Assembly (NCBI GenBank): GCA_963734845.1
Contig: CAVTIS010000011.1
Span: 186,001-250,000 of the forward strand
Source: JAKAVN01 sp963734845
Lineage (GTDB): Bacteria > Desulfobacterota > Binatia > Binatales > Binataceae
Direction: 5' to 3'
DNA: 64,000 nucleotides
Below are positions 15,519 through 24,603 of this stretch, one piece after another. Position 1 is the stretch's first letter; each line of letters begins with the position of its first letter. The notes under the pieces are model-generated. The model was not told the DNA's origin and made no database searches. It saw only the letters and a program-made list of their open reading frames with translations. Made by a program: the position numbers and the translations under genes.

Positions 15519-17162
15519 CTAGGGAGCAGGCGGCAGGAGTCCGTAAACGTCGAGTTCGGTCTGGGTGCCGACGTAGACCTTGCCATTGGCCACCGTCGGC
15601 ACGGTGAACTTGACCGCCGGCCCCGCAGTGTCGCGCGAGCCTGACGCCTGCGCGCTGTTGTAGATCTCCGCCAGATTGTTCGCCCAGTAAGCGTGCAGCA
15701 TCGCCGGAAGGCTTTTCCCGAAGCCGCTCACGTCGAGCGCCCAGACGATTCGATGAATGTCGCCGTCGCTGGAGATCGCGGGGCTGGCGCCCGGATAGCC
15801 GAAGGTGTTCGCGCTGCGCGCCGCGGCGAACACCGCCAGGCGTCCATTGGAAATCTGCCATGCCTTGAGCCGTGCACCGACGCCGCCAATGTAAACCCTG
15901 CCGAAGGCGTACGCCGGCGCATCGAAGATCCCGAAGCCGGTGTCGAGAATGCCGAGCGCTTGCGAATCTTCGCACGCGGCGCAAAACCGCCCCATCGGCC
16001 CGCGGCTGAGCAGATAGAACCGGCCCGACTTGACTCCGCCCATCACCTCGAATGTCTGATCGGGTAGCAGAACAGCGCCGGTGACTCCGCTGTCATCGTC
16101 CGTATTGTTGAGAAAGTCCTGGTTGGAGGGGGTGAAGTAGTCAACCACACGAAGCATCGGATCCAGCTTCACAAAACTGTCGCCGTAATCGGTCGTGCCG
16201 TCGAATGTGCCGTTACCGATCCCGATAAAGATTCTGCCGAACTGGCTGGCCGAGGGGCCGTTGCCGCTCTGCCAGATACCACCGTCATTGCCGTTGGGCG
16301 TGGGGTTGAAAGCCGCCTTTGGCATGAGCGTGAGCGCGTCATACGCCAGCAGCCATCCGTGGTATGGGCCCTCGTCGCAGTTCGAGGCGAACGCGATATA
16401 GACCATGCCGTTTGCGAGCAGCAGCGCCGGACGCTGATTGGCGAGCCGGGCGACGAACGGCACGTTGCCGTGGCCATCGTTGCCGGCGCCGGTACCCGCC
16501 ACCGAAGCGCTTATCGAAACCGGGCTGCCAGCCTTCTCGGCTCCGGTCGCGAGTTCGAGCGCGTGCAGCTCGATAATGTAGCTGCCGGTGTTCTGGTCCT
16601 TGACCTCGGAAACCACGTATAGCGCCTGGTTCTCGAGACTGATGACCGGCGTGCCGGTGATACCGATTTCGGGCACCAGGTTGCCGCAACGGATGTCGTT
16701 CACCGTGTCGACCGTGGTGATTCCGTTGGCCGGATCGATAAAGCTCTTCTGCCACAGCAAGGTCGGCGCGATGCCGTCGGCGTCGAAAGCATAGACGCTG
16801 TCGTGCTCGCTCGCGACGAAGACCACGTTGCGCGTTCCCTGACCGGGAATCGGGAGCTGCGAGACGTAAAGCGGCTCGGCATAGAGGTAACCGTCGACCG
16901 GATATGAGAAGAGCTTGCCGAAGCTTTTGGCGGTGACGTTGGAGACCTTGAGAATGGTCTCGTGGCGGTTGTGGCCGCTGCGCAAATTATCGTTGTGGAA
17001 GGTGAGCACGTTGACCAGGGTGGGCGTCGGCGCCGCGGCGGCGACTGGCGCGGCCGCCAGGGGGGCTGCCGCCAACACCATCCCAACCAAGATCAACCCA
17101 GCTATCGCCAACACCGCTGCGATCAAGCTCGAGCCGGGGGTTATCGCTTGTTGCCTATGCAT
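15519..17162 (-). CDS. Secreted PQQ-like beta-propeller protein
   Basis: About 547 residues. A hydrophobic leader (SSLIAAVLAIAGLILVGMVL, then Ala/Pro-rich) indicates export. The rest has repeated propeller blades such as NVVFVASEHDSVYAFDADG, GRIFIGIGNGTFDG and GKVYVGTQTELDVYGL, like the PQQ-binding-like repeat family (BamB or quinoprotein dehydrogenases). No clear haem or PQQ ligand motif is seen, so it may be a scaffold or sugar-binding protein rather than a dehydrogenase. The Met at 17162 has GAGG eight bases upstream; a Met ten codons earlier is possible. It stands alone on the minus strand. Confidence 0.7.
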   Translation of the reverse strand: MHRQQAITPGSSLIAAVLAIAGLILVGMVLAAAPLAAAPVAAAAPTPTLVNVLTFHNDNLRSGHNRHETILKVSNVTAKSFGKLFSYPVDGYLYAEPLYVSQLPIPGQGTRNVVFVASEHDSVYAFDADGIAPTLLWQKSFIDPANGITTVDTVNDIRCGNLVPEIGITGTPVISLENQALYVVSEVKDQNTGSYIIELHALELATGAEKAGSPVSISASVAGTGAGNDGHGNVPFVARLANQRPALLLANGMVYIAFASNCDEGPYHGWLLAYDALTLMPKAAFNPTPNGNDGGIWQSGNGPSASQFGRIFIGIGNGTFDGTTDYGDSFVKLDPMLRVVDYFTPSNQDFLNNTDDDSGVTGAVLLPDQTFEVMGGVKSGRFYLLSRGPMGRFCAACEDSQALGILDTGFGIFDAPAYAFGRVYIGGVGARLKAWQISNGRLAVFAAARSANTFGYPGASPAISSDGDIHRIVWALDVSGFGKSLPAMLHAYWANNLAEIYNSAQASGSRDTAGPAVKFTVPTVANGKVYVGTQTELDVYGLLPPAP

Positions 17163-17251
17163 CCTCAACGCCTCGATGCAGTGTAGAGACATTTCCGCTT
17201 ATGACGCTCGTGCCACGGGTGAAAACTAGCGCGAATCGCATCGCACAGGAA

Positions 17252-17299
17252 TAAAAAACGCGCGCGCCGCATCGCTCATCAAGGAACGACCGGCGCGCG
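17252..17299 (-). terminator. Intrinsic terminator of the repeat-protein gene
   Basis: On the minus strand a nine-pair GC-only stem (17261-17269/17291-17299) with a 21-base loop is followed by six T residues (complement of the A run at 17253-17258). It lies about 50 bases past the stop at 17353. Confidence 0.75.
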
Positions 17300-17352
17300 G
17301 TGCAAATGCGAGATTCGATCAGCTCAGCAGCATCGTAATGGAAGCGGTCTGG

Positions 17353-17733
17353 TCATGGTATAGATCTCCCGCCAAGCAGCGGACCGAGCAGCGCACCTAG
17401 GCCGCCCGCCGAGCCCGTCTGTCCGACAGCGCCGGGGGCACCGTATGGAGATGCCGCGTTTGCGCCCTGCGGATAGCCGCCATAGGGCGCAGCAGAAGGC
17501 GCAGCGCCTCCACCCATCAGCGGGCCGAGCAGCGCGCCAAGGCCGCCCGTCGAACCCGTCTGTCCGACAGCGCCGGGAACGCCATACGGAGATGGCGCGT
17601 TTGCTCCCTGCGGGTAGCCGCCATAGGGCGCAGCAGAAGGCGCAGCGCCTCCACCCATCAGCGGACCGAGCAGCGCGCCAAGGCCGCCCGTCGAACCCGT
17701 CTGTCCAACAGCGCCGGGAGCGCCGTAGGGAGA
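17353..17733 (-). repeat. 141-bp tandem repeat, about 2.7 copies
   Basis: Copies begin at 17381, 17522 and 17663, each exactly 141 bases apart, and differ by only a few bases. The period is a multiple of three, so copy-number change keeps the reading frame. Confidence 0.9.
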
Positions 17734-18324
17734 AGCGGCGGTTCCATATGGATATCCCGCGTTTGGATCTCCCATTTGCGGGTAACCGTTGGAGGGGTAG
17801 CCAGCCGTCGGATAACCTGCCGGGGGATAACCGGTTGGCGGATAGAACTGTTGTGCATACCCCGGCGGCGCGTTTTCCGGCATCGGTGGCGCGTAGGCGG
17901 ACGGCGGCGGTCCGTAGGACGGCCCACCAAGCGGCATGAAGGCCGACGCGCCGTGGCCGGAGCCGTACGGATTACCGCCGCCGGAAAGCTCGCGGCTTAG
18001 ATGCTTGATCTGTTTCTTCCAGTGCTTGGCGGCGCGCTCGTCGCCCGCCCGGCGCGCCTGAGCGTACTGCGACTCGGCATAGTTGAGTCGCGCCTCCAAT
18101 TGATTACGGTCCGCGAAATTGGGCGGCGCGGGATATCGCCCGGGCGGCGGCATCGGCTGACCGTATTGCGCCGTATAGGCCTGATAGGCCGCGACGTCGT
18201 CTGGGTCGTGATACGGGTCCGCAGCGGCGGCGGTCGCCAAAATTGGCGCCGCGATCAGAATTAATCCAGCTGAAGCGGAGAGAATCCTGCGCGAGAAAAT
18301 TCTTCGGGCGAAGGAGACGTTCAT
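17353..18324 (-). CDS. Exported Pro/Gly/Tyr-rich protein with 47-residue tandem repeats
   Basis: 323 residues. A signal peptide (RRILSASAGLILIAAPILAT, ending near ATAAAA, 35) is followed by a helical charged segment (about 68-113) and a low-complexity zone of GYP units (150-193). From residue 198 come two full and one partial copy of a 47-residue unit containing GAVGQTGSTGGLGALLGPLM. The Met at 18324 directly precedes the signal peptide; longer upstream frames are ignored. Likely periplasmic or surface-associated. I do not recognise the family. Near-identical repeats suggest recent expansion. Confidence 0.65.
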   Translation of the reverse strand: MNVSFARRIFSRRILSASAGLILIAAPILATAAAADPYHDPDDVAAYQAYTAQYGQPMPPPGRYPAPPNFADRNQLEARLNYAESQYAQARRAGDERAAKHWKKQIKHLSRELSGGGNPYGSGHGASAFMPLGGPSYGPPPSAYAPPMPENAPPGYAQQFYPPTGYPPAGYPTAGYPSNGYPQMGDPNAGYPYGTAASPYGAPGAVGQTGSTGGLGALLGPLMGGGAAPSAAPYGGYPQGANAPSPYGVPGAVGQTGSTGGLGALLGPLMGGGAAPSAAPYGGYPQGANAASPYGAPGAVGQTGSAGGLGALLGPLLGGRSIP

Positions 18325-18474
18325 ATCTGGAACCTCGGCTCCAGATACGCATTCGGCGAGTTCGGGTTTCCGCTTCCTGTTTTCGAGGTGAGGGTGGCGG
18401 CCCGCGCCAATTAAGCGGCGCTCGTTCTCCTGGCGCTGTCTGTATTCAGGGGGGCGAGGGATGAAGATGCCAAC

Positions 18475-18496
18475 GAACGGGCGCCGGCGCCCGTTC
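18475..18496. terminator. Perfect 22-bp GC-rich palindrome, possible terminator
   Basis: GAACGGGCGCC followed by its exact reverse complement. It lies between the 188-residue protein gene (ends 18587) and the repeat-protein gene, so it may halt transcription from the former. No T run follows, so the call is weak. Confidence 0.35.
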
Positions 18497-18586
18497 CAGT
18501 TGGCTCTCAACGAACACTCAAACTCGCGGAAACAGAAGCTGCGCGCTAAAGGTACACGCGTGCGGAATCGCCAGTCGCCCCCCGCG

Positions 18587-19153
18587 TCAGGCGCGAGCCT
18601 TGCGCAGCTTGGCCCGCCGATCGGATCGCGTGCCCTTGTGATTCACTGAGCGGCTTGCGCTCGCGGCCGGCTTGACGACCGTCTTGGCGATCATCGGCTT
18701 GGCAGCCTCCGCCTCGGCCTCAAGAACCGGCGCTTCCGCTTCGATTGGCGCAGCCGGCTGCGCAGCCGCCAAAGCCGCCTGCTCGGCCCGTGCGATGCGC
18801 GCCCGCTCGATCGCGTCGAGCTTGCGCACTTTCCATTCGCGCAGTCCGCGGCGCAGGTACTCCGGATTCACGTCGAGCATTTCGCACACGTTGTCGAAAG
18901 AGAAAACCCACTTCTTGTCTTCCAGAGTGATCCACTCTTCGGCATCGCGGAACAGTCGTTGACCCTTGTTGGTGGATGAGTCGATGCATTTCATGAAGCA
19001 TTCGACCGCATCCTCGAGCACGCTCAGCACCAGGCGCTTTTCACCCTCAAGCAGATGCTTGCGGCGCATCGCCTCGAAATATTGGATCGGCAAAAGCGTG
19101 TCGGGCTCGAACAATCCCGGCAGCTTTTCGTCCAGTGTTTCCTTTTCCTGCAT
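18587..19153 (-). CDS. Conserved protein of unknown function
   Basis: 188 residues. Residues about 1-110 look folded (PIQYFEAMRRKHLLEGEKRL, DAEEWITLEDKKWVFSFDNV, CEMLDVNPEYLRRGLREWK), the last part resembling a helix-turn-helix where a sequence-specific binding helix might lie. Residues 115-188 are Ala/Glu/Lys-rich and end in a strongly basic tail (RSDRRAKLRKARA). AAGGAG six bases before the ATG at 19153 decides the start over a Met 14 codons upstream. It may be a DNA- or RNA-binding regulator. It is separated from the isc genes by about 220 bases, so probably not part of that operon. Confidence 0.65.
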   Translation of the reverse strand: MQEKETLDEKLPGLFEPDTLLPIQYFEAMRRKHLLEGEKRLVLSVLEDAVECFMKCIDSSTNKGQRLFRDAEEWITLEDKKWVFSFDNVCEMLDVNPEYLRRGLREWKVRKLDAIERARIARAEQAALAAAQPAAPIEAEAPVLEAEAEAAKPMIAKTVVKPAASASRSVNHKGTRSDRRAKLRKARA

Positions 19154-19370
19154 CTTCGCTCCTTGCTCCTGCCTCACCAGATCTTGTGCTCCCACCCCAC
19201 CGATCCTCCTTGTGATGGACGCTTTAGTAAGACGTCCTATTCATCTAAATCGTTTCGCGAATAAATAGTTTCGCCGAATCTGCGCGAATCTGCGAATCTG
19301 ATTGATCAGCCTCAGGGTTTCGCTCGCCTCGCGTCGGTCAGTCTGTTTCAGCACTGCCAGGTTACGGTAG

Positions 19371-19589
19371 TTATTCGTCTTCGTTGTTTTCTTCGTAAAT
19401 CTCGTTCCAAGCCATCTGAATCGCCTCCAACTTGGATTCGCTGGAGCTGCCCGGATCGTCGTCAAATTCATCCAAATCGGCAACCCACTGCCGCAAATCG
19501 GTGAAACGCACCTGAAGTGGGTTAATCCCGGGATGATTTTCTGTAAGTACCTCGGCTATTTCCTGCGCCTGATCCCATTTCAAACCCAT
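19371..19589 (-). CDS. iscX: Fe-S assembly protein IscX
   Basis: 72 residues, matching IscX/YfhJ in size and in LKWDQAQEIAEVLTENHPGI, VRFTDLRQWVADLDEFDDDP and KLEAIQMAWNEI. This small acidic protein binds IscS and iron and tunes desulfurase activity. It is the last gene of the isc cluster. The start at 19589 fits the family; six extra upstream codons exist. The 83-base gap from hscA contains an eight-pair hairpin (19643-19650/19661-19668) that could stabilise the mRNA. Confidence 0.92.
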   Translation of the reverse strand: MGLKWDQAQEIAEVLTENHPGINPLQVRFTDLRQWVADLDEFDDDPGSSSESKLEAIQMAWNEIYEENNEDE

Positions 19590-19672
19590 TTGCCCCGTCT
19601 CCCTCACCCCGAGCCCGACTGAAAACCGCCTGAATGATGCCGCAGGTGCCCGATAAATAAGGCACCTGATGC

Positions 19673-21535
19673 CTACGACAGCTCCTCGACTGACTTCTTT
19701 TCGAGTGCGCGGCCTATCGCATAATCCATGATTCTCTCGGCAAATGGCGTCGAGAGCTCATTGAGCTCTTCTACCAAGGCCGAAATATAAGCACGATCTG
19801 TACCGTTTCGAGCCGCTTCGAGCTTCGCGGCGCATTCCTCTACCTGAACTCGCTCTTGTGCCTCGATTAGCGACCCATATTCATCCAGCTGCTTGGTCAA
19901 TGCGCCTAACAGTTGGGCAGCATCATTGCGCGCGCTAATCAACATCCGCTGCTCAAGATCCTGTTCACCCAGATCGATAGACTCTTCAAGCATCCGTTCT
20001 ATTTCGTCGTCGGTGAGACCATAGCTGGGCTTAACGTCGACGGAATGCTCCCGGCCGGTGCGGACGTCGTGGGCAGTGACGTTTAGGATTCCATTAGCGT
20101 CAATCAGGAAGCTTACCTGGATACGCGGGAGACCGGCCGGCTGGGTCTCGATCGGCCCCAGCTTGAAGCGCGCGAGCGAGCGGCAATCCGCCGCCAGTTC
20201 GCGCTCGCCTTGCACCACGTGGATATCGACGTGGGTCTGATTGTCGACCGCCGTCGTGAAGCCTTCGGTCACGTTGGTAGGAATAGTTGTATTGCGATGG
20301 ATTAGGCGTTCCATAACGCCACCCATCGTTTCGATTCCGAGCGACAGCGGCACCACGTCGAGCAACAACATGTCGCCCTGCGAGCCCATCAGCACGCCTG
20401 CCTGAACCGCCGCCCCGAGCGCCACAACGTGGTCCGGGTCGAGCGAGCAGAGCGGCTCCCGCCCGAAAAGCTCCGCCACCCGCCGGCGCACCAGCGGTAT
20501 CCGGGTTGATCCGCCGACCAGCACCACCGCGTCAACCTCGGCGGGCGCGAGTCCGGCGTCCGCGAGCGCCATCCGGCATCGCTCCAGCGAGCGGCCGACG
20601 AGCGCGTCGGCCATGCGCTCGAACTCAGCGCGGGTGACGGCTTTGCGCACCTCGCGATCGGGCAGCGCGAGCTTCATCTGGGCTTCGTCTTGATCGCTAA
20701 GCTGCTTCTTGGCCGCCTCGGCAGCGAGCCGCGCGCTGTTCCAGATGTGGCGATCGAGCCTCAATTGGTGTGGCAGATCTGCAAGCAGCAGATCGACCAG
20801 CAAGCGATCGAAATCGTCGCCGCCCAGATGCGTGTCGCCGTTGGTCGCGAGCACTTCAAAGATCCCGCCCTTGATGTTGAGGATCGATATATCGAATGTC
20901 CCGCCGCCCAGGTCGAAGACCGCGACCCGCCCCTCGGCCATCTGATTCAGCCCGTAGGCGAGCGAGGCGGCCGTCGGCTCGTTGACCAGGCGCATCACTT
21001 CGAGTCCGGCAAGGCGCCCGGCGTCCTTGGTGGCCTGACGCTGGCCGTCGTTGAAATATGCCGGGACCGTTACCACCACGCGCTCGACTTTCTCGCCCAG
21101 TGCGGCTTCGGCGCGAGCCTTGAGCGCGCGCAGAATCTCGGCCGAAATCTGCGACGGCGTGAAGGTGCGTTTGCCGATCGCGAAGCGCACCACCGGCCCG
21201 CTGAAATCGGCGAAGCTGTAGCGATGTCGATCTTCGGCGGCGACCTCGTCACCGCCAAGGCCCATGTAGCGCTTGACCGAACGCACCACGGCGCCCGCCT
21301 CACCGCCTTCGAAACCGATGGCGTGGATGCGGCCGTCGCGTTCAACCGTAAGATGCGGCTCCATCGCGATCGCCTGCTCGCCCACGAACACCTCGCCCTG
21401 GGGCGTTATCGCGACCACCGACGGCAGCAATGGATTGCCGGTCTTGGGATCGGCGAGAATTTGCGGACGCTCGCCTTCCATAACCGCGATCAGGCTGTTG
21501 GTGGTTCCGAGATCGATGCCGAATATACGGGACAT
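19673..21535 (-). CDS. hscA: Fe-S assembly chaperone HscA (Hsp70 family)
   Basis: 620 residues, close to the usual 616. The ATPase domain starts with FGIDLGTTNSLIAVMEGE, and contains AVFDLGGGTFDISIL and VVLVGGSTRIPLVR; the substrate-binding domain follows from about residue 380 (LLLDVVPLSLGIETMGGVME). It drives release of the cluster from IscU with HscB as co-chaperone. Met at 21535 is the conserved start. It lies within the isc operon, 63 bases after hscB. Confidence 0.95.
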   Translation of the reverse strand: MSRIFGIDLGTTNSLIAVMEGERPQILADPKTGNPLLPSVVAITPQGEVFVGEQAIAMEPHLTVERDGRIHAIGFEGGEAGAVVRSVKRYMGLGGDEVAAEDRHRYSFADFSGPVVRFAIGKRTFTPSQISAEILRALKARAEAALGEKVERVVVTVPAYFNDGQRQATKDAGRLAGLEVMRLVNEPTAASLAYGLNQMAEGRVAVFDLGGGTFDISILNIKGGIFEVLATNGDTHLGGDDFDRLLVDLLLADLPHQLRLDRHIWNSARLAAEAAKKQLSDQDEAQMKLALPDREVRKAVTRAEFERMADALVGRSLERCRMALADAGLAPAEVDAVVLVGGSTRIPLVRRRVAELFGREPLCSLDPDHVVALGAAVQAGVLMGSQGDMLLLDVVPLSLGIETMGGVMERLIHRNTTIPTNVTEGFTTAVDNQTHVDIHVVQGERELAADCRSLARFKLGPIETQPAGLPRIQVSFLIDANGILNVTAHDVRTGREHSVDVKPSYGLTDDEIERMLEESIDLGEQDLEQRMLISARNDAAQLLGALTKQLDEYGSLIEAQERVQVEECAAKLEAARNGTDRAYISALVEELNELSTPFAERIMDYAIGRALEKKSVEELS

Positions 21536-21598
21536 GGCTAATAATGCTGCGCCCGCGGCCGCCACGCGGTCCGCGACGCGGTTGATTCCGCTACTTCC

Positions 21599-22249
21599 TC
21601 AGTTGGTCTTGATATCGGCCGTGGCGCTATCGAGCGCGCGGTCGACGTCGCGGGTGAGCGTCCGCACGTAGGCGATTGTGGAAAGTGCGGATTTCAATTC
21701 GTTGACCAGGTCCTGACGCTCCCCCGCTCCGCTGTCCCAGCGCGCAAAATTGCGCTCCAGCTCCTCCTGCGTCGTGTTTACGATTTCTTCAAGCTCCGCG
21801 CGCCGCGCTTTCATCGCGACGCCGAGCGAGTTGGCGCTCCCATTGCGCGCTCCCCGCAGCTCTCCGAGTTGTTCCTGAACCTCGAACACCAGTTCCGCCA
21901 GGTCGGCTGGCACGCGCTGGTTGTTCTCGGCGAGCTTTTCGTCCATCAGCTCCAGCCAGTAGCGCCCGCGGGCGACCGGGTCGCGGAGCGTGCGATAAGC
22001 GCGGGTCAGTAGCGCCGTGCTCTTGAGGCTCGCCTGCCTCACCGCGGGCGCTGCGCTCGCGAAGCGGTCGGGGTGAATTCGCCGCCCGGCCTCATGATAG
22101 ATACGTTCGAGTTCACCTGAGTCAAGGACGAGCTTGCGCGGCAAGCCGAGCGCGGCGAAGAGGTCGAGCTCAACGCCGAGCGGCGCCCCGCATTCGGGGC
22201 AGGTCAAGCGCGGCTCGCTCGGCCGCGCGCATGAAGGGCATTGCATCAT
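21599..22249 (-). CDS. hscB: Fe-S assembly co-chaperone HscB with N-terminal zinc ribbon
   Basis: 216 residues against about 171 in E. coli. The J-domain (about 28-95) has the HPD motif in RRIHPDRFAS, and the C-terminal helical domain binds IscU. The additional N-terminus carries two CxxC pairs (CPSC, then CPEC, residues 4-7 and 18-21), a zinc-ribbon-like arrangement known from eukaryotic HSC20 and uncommon in well-studied bacterial HscB. It sits between iscA and hscA in the operon. Confidence 0.92.
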   Translation of the reverse strand: MMQCPSCARPSEPRLTCPECGAPLGVELDLFAALGLPRKLVLDSGELERIYHEAGRRIHPDRFASAAPAVRQASLKSTALLTRAYRTLRDPVARGRYWLELMDEKLAENNQRVPADLAELVFEVQEQLGELRGARNGSANSLGVAMKARRAELEEIVNTTQEELERNFARWDSGAGERQDLVNELKSALSTIAYVRTLTRDVDRALDSATADIKTN

Positions 22250-22273
22250 CGCTACGCCTTGATCTCCGCGTCG

Positions 22274-22588
22274 TCATACGACGAACGATTCTCCACATCC
22301 GCACGTCCGCTTGGCGTTGGGATTGACCACCTTGAAGCCCGAGGCCATCAGTTCCTCGGAGTAGTCGAGTTCCGAGCCGTTGAGATAGAGAAAACTTTTC
22401 TTGTCGACGATAAGCTGCGCGCCGTCGCGCTCGAAAACCTTGTCGCGTTCCTTGGGATCGTCGAGCTCCATCCGGTACTGCAAGCCCGAGCATCCGCCAC
22501 CGACCACCTTGACCCGCAAACCCTTGCCGGGCTTCTCGGAGGAGAGCTGCTTTATCTTGGAGACCGCGTTTTCAGAGAGCGAAATCAT
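22274..22588 (-). CDS. iscA: Iron-sulfur cluster assembly A-type carrier
   Basis: 104 residues with the three invariant cysteines of A-type carriers: GGGCSGLQY (Cys33) and CGCG (Cys96 and Cys98) near the C-terminus. It receives clusters from IscU and delivers them to target enzymes. ErpA and SufA are alike in sequence; position between iscU and hscB makes IscA the best name. Confidence 0.92.
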   Translation of the reverse strand: MISLSENAVSKIKQLSSEKPGKGLRVKVVGGGCSGLQYRMELDDPKERDKVFERDGAQLIVDKKSFLYLNGSELDYSEELMASGFKVVNPNAKRTCGCGESFVV

Positions 22589-22618
22589 TTTTCCTTGCGA
22601 CGCCCGCCTGGCGCCCCT

Positions 22619-23071
22619 CTACGAGGATTTGCCCTGGGCGGATTTCGGCTCTTCCTCAGCAACCGTCCCGCTGGCCGCACCGGCTGCGGTTGGGTCCTTG
22701 CGGCTGCGCCAATCGGTGATCGCCGCCTTTATAGCATCTTCGGCCAGCACAGAGCAGTGAATTTTCACCGGCGGGAGATTTAGTTCCTTCACGATCACGG
22801 TGTTCTTGATCGTCATCGCTTCGTCGATATGCTTGCCCTTGACCAGTTCGGTCACGTAGCTGGACGAGGCGATCGCGCTGCCGCAACCGAAGGTCTTAAA
22901 GCGCGCATCCTCGATCACGCCATTTTCGCTGATCCGAAGCTGCAGCTTCATCACGTCGCCGCACTCGGGCGCACCGACCACTCCGGTGCCGACGCCGGGA
23001 TCGTCCTTGGCAAAGCTGCCGACGTTGCGCGGATTGTTGTAGTGCTCGAGAACCTTATCTGAATAAGCCAT
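22619..23071 (-). CDS. iscU: Fe-S cluster scaffold IscU
   Basis: 150 residues. The scaffold cysteines are visible in GAPECGDVMKL, FKTFGCGSAIASSS and KIHCSVLAEDA, and the chaperone-recognition stretch is LNLPPVKIHCS. About 22 extra Lys/Ala/Glu residues at the C-terminus extend the usual 128. It builds the cluster with sulfur from IscS and passes it on with HscA/HscB. Confidence 0.95.
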   Translation of the reverse strand: MAYSDKVLEHYNNPRNVGSFAKDDPGVGTGVVGAPECGDVMKLQLRISENGVIEDARFKTFGCGSAIASSSYVTELVKGKHIDEAMTIKNTVIVKELNLPPVKIHCSVLAEDAIKAAITDWRSRKDPTAAGAASGTVAEEEPKSAQGKSS

Positions 23072-23144
23072 GACCCCTCCGGTCGCTTAGCCCAAATTTA
23101 CGATTACGTTGCCGGTTGCCTGTCGAAACCCGTCAGCTTGCGAA

Positions 23145-24362
23145 CTACGCCCGCCAGTTGACGGATTTAAGATCGATCCCTTCGCGCGCCATCTCGTACA
23201 GCGGCGACATCTCGCGCAGCCGCTTGACCTCGCGCGAGACCCGCTCGGTCACGAAGTCGACCTCTTCCTCGGTGTTGAAGCGTCCCACTCCAAAACGGAT
23301 CGAGCTGTGCGCCAGTTCCTCATTAGTGCCGAGCGCGCGAATCACGTACGACGGCTCCAGCGTGGCCGAGGTGCAGGCCGAGCCCGAACTCACGGCGACG
23401 TCGTTGACGCCCATCAGCAGCGACTCGCCCTCGACGTAGGCGAAGCTGACGTTGAGATTGCCGGGCAGGCGCTCGGTCGGATGGCCGTTGAGGTAGACTT
23501 CATCTAGGCGCTCGAACAGCCCCGCCTGCAGCTTGTCGCGCAGCGAGCGCATCCGCACCGCCTCGTCCTGCATCTCTTGGCCCGCGATTTCACACGCCGC
23601 ACCGAAGCCCACGATACCCGGCACGTTGAGCGTGCCCGAACGCATCCCGCGCTCATGGCCGCCGCCGTCGATAATCGGAGTCAGCCGCACGCGCGGCCCC
23701 TTGGCTCGCACGTAGAGCGCACCCACTCCTTTGGGTCCGTAAAGCTTGTGCCCGGACATCGCGAGCAGATCGATACCGTCGCGCTCGACGTCGACCGGAA
23801 TTTTGCCTATCGCCTGCACCCCGTCGCAGTGGAAGATGATCCCGCGTTCCTTGGCGATACGTCCGATCTCGCGGATCGGATGAATCGTTCCGACCTCGTT
23901 GTTGGCGTACATGATCGAAATGAGCACGGTCTTGTCGGTGATCGCGTTGCGCACAGCGTCGGGATCGACCATCCCGTACTTGTCCACCGTGAGGTAAGTC
24001 ACGGTCGCCTTGCCCGCCCGTTCCAGCGCGCGGCAACTATCGAGCACGGCCTTGTGCTCGGTGACGCAGGTGATGATGTGGTTGCCCTTGTCCTTGTAGA
24101 ATTCGACAACCCCCTTGATCGCCTCGTTGTCCGACTCGGTCGCCCCGCTGGTGAAAATTATCTCCTTGGACTTCGCATTGACCAGCGTGGCGATCTGGTT
24201 GCGCGCCTTATCGACCGCTTCCTCGGCCTCCCAGCCAAAGCTATGGTTGCGGCTGGCAGCATTGCCGAACTTCTGCGTGAAGTACGGCAGCATCGCCTCC
24301 AGCACCCGCGGATCGACCGGCGTCGTCGCGTGATTGTCCATGTATATCGGCAGCTTGACCAT
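23145..24362 (-). CDS. iscS: Cysteine desulfurase IscS
   Basis: 405 residues. It converts cysteine to alanine and gives sulfur to IscU. PLP-binding Lys206 lies in SGHKLYGPKG; the persulfide Cys330 is in SGSACTSATLEPS on the mobile loop. The Met at 24362, giving VKLPIYMDNHATTPVDPRVL, fits the family start; longer upstream frame is excluded by the promoter position. It is the first gene of the cluster, so no iscR precedes it. Confidence 0.95.
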   Translation of the reverse strand: MVKLPIYMDNHATTPVDPRVLEAMLPYFTQKFGNAASRNHSFGWEAEEAVDKARNQIATLVNAKSKEIIFTSGATESDNEAIKGVVEFYKDKGNHIITCVTEHKAVLDSCRALERAGKATVTYLTVDKYGMVDPDAVRNAITDKTVLISIMYANNEVGTIHPIREIGRIAKERGIIFHCDGVQAIGKIPVDVERDGIDLLAMSGHKLYGPKGVGALYVRAKGPRVRLTPIIDGGGHERGMRSGTLNVPGIVGFGAACEIAGQEMQDEAVRMRSLRDKLQAGLFERLDEVYLNGHPTERLPGNLNVSFAYVEGESLLMGVNDVAVSSGSACTSATLEPSYVIRALGTNEELAHSSIRFGVGRFNTEEEVDFVTERVSREVKRLREMSPLYEMAREGIDLKSVNWRA

Positions 24363-24434
24363 CGTAATTCCGAACCCTCTGGAATCGCGCTTGAGCGCGC
24401 ATCCTAACCCTGAAAACAGCGCCACAATATGTAG

Positions 24435-24448
24435 CACTTAAATTAGTG
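24435..24448. promoter_or_regulatory. Operator-like inverted repeat in the isc leader
   Basis: CACT, six bases, AGTG, lying roughly 8-22 bases after the predicted start of the isc transcript. Its position would suit a repressor. It does not clearly match a known IscR or FNR site. Confidence 0.35.
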
Positions 24449-24462
24449 GACTTACAAGGTCG

Positions 24463-24492
24463 AGTATACGGCTTAATCCATTTAGGTGTCAA
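24463..24492 (-). promoter_or_regulatory. Sigma-70 promoter of the isc operon
   Basis: On the minus strand: -35 TTGACA (24487-24492), an 18-base spacer, -10 TATACT (24463-24468). Both boxes are at or near consensus. The leader to the iscS ATG is about 90 bases. Confidence 0.8.
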
Positions 24493-24603
24493 ATGAACTA
24501 TAAGCTCGGCGCTACTCCCGAACCGAGCGTTATAAGGCGGAACGCCCCCAACATCGAGGCACGACGGTCCCCGCAGGTGGGGCGGACTCGACCTCGGCAG
24601 GGT

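Noticed and set aside
17381..17733. CRISPR array
   Set aside because: The repeats are long, contiguous and in frame with a protein; no spacers and no cas genes anywhere in the window.
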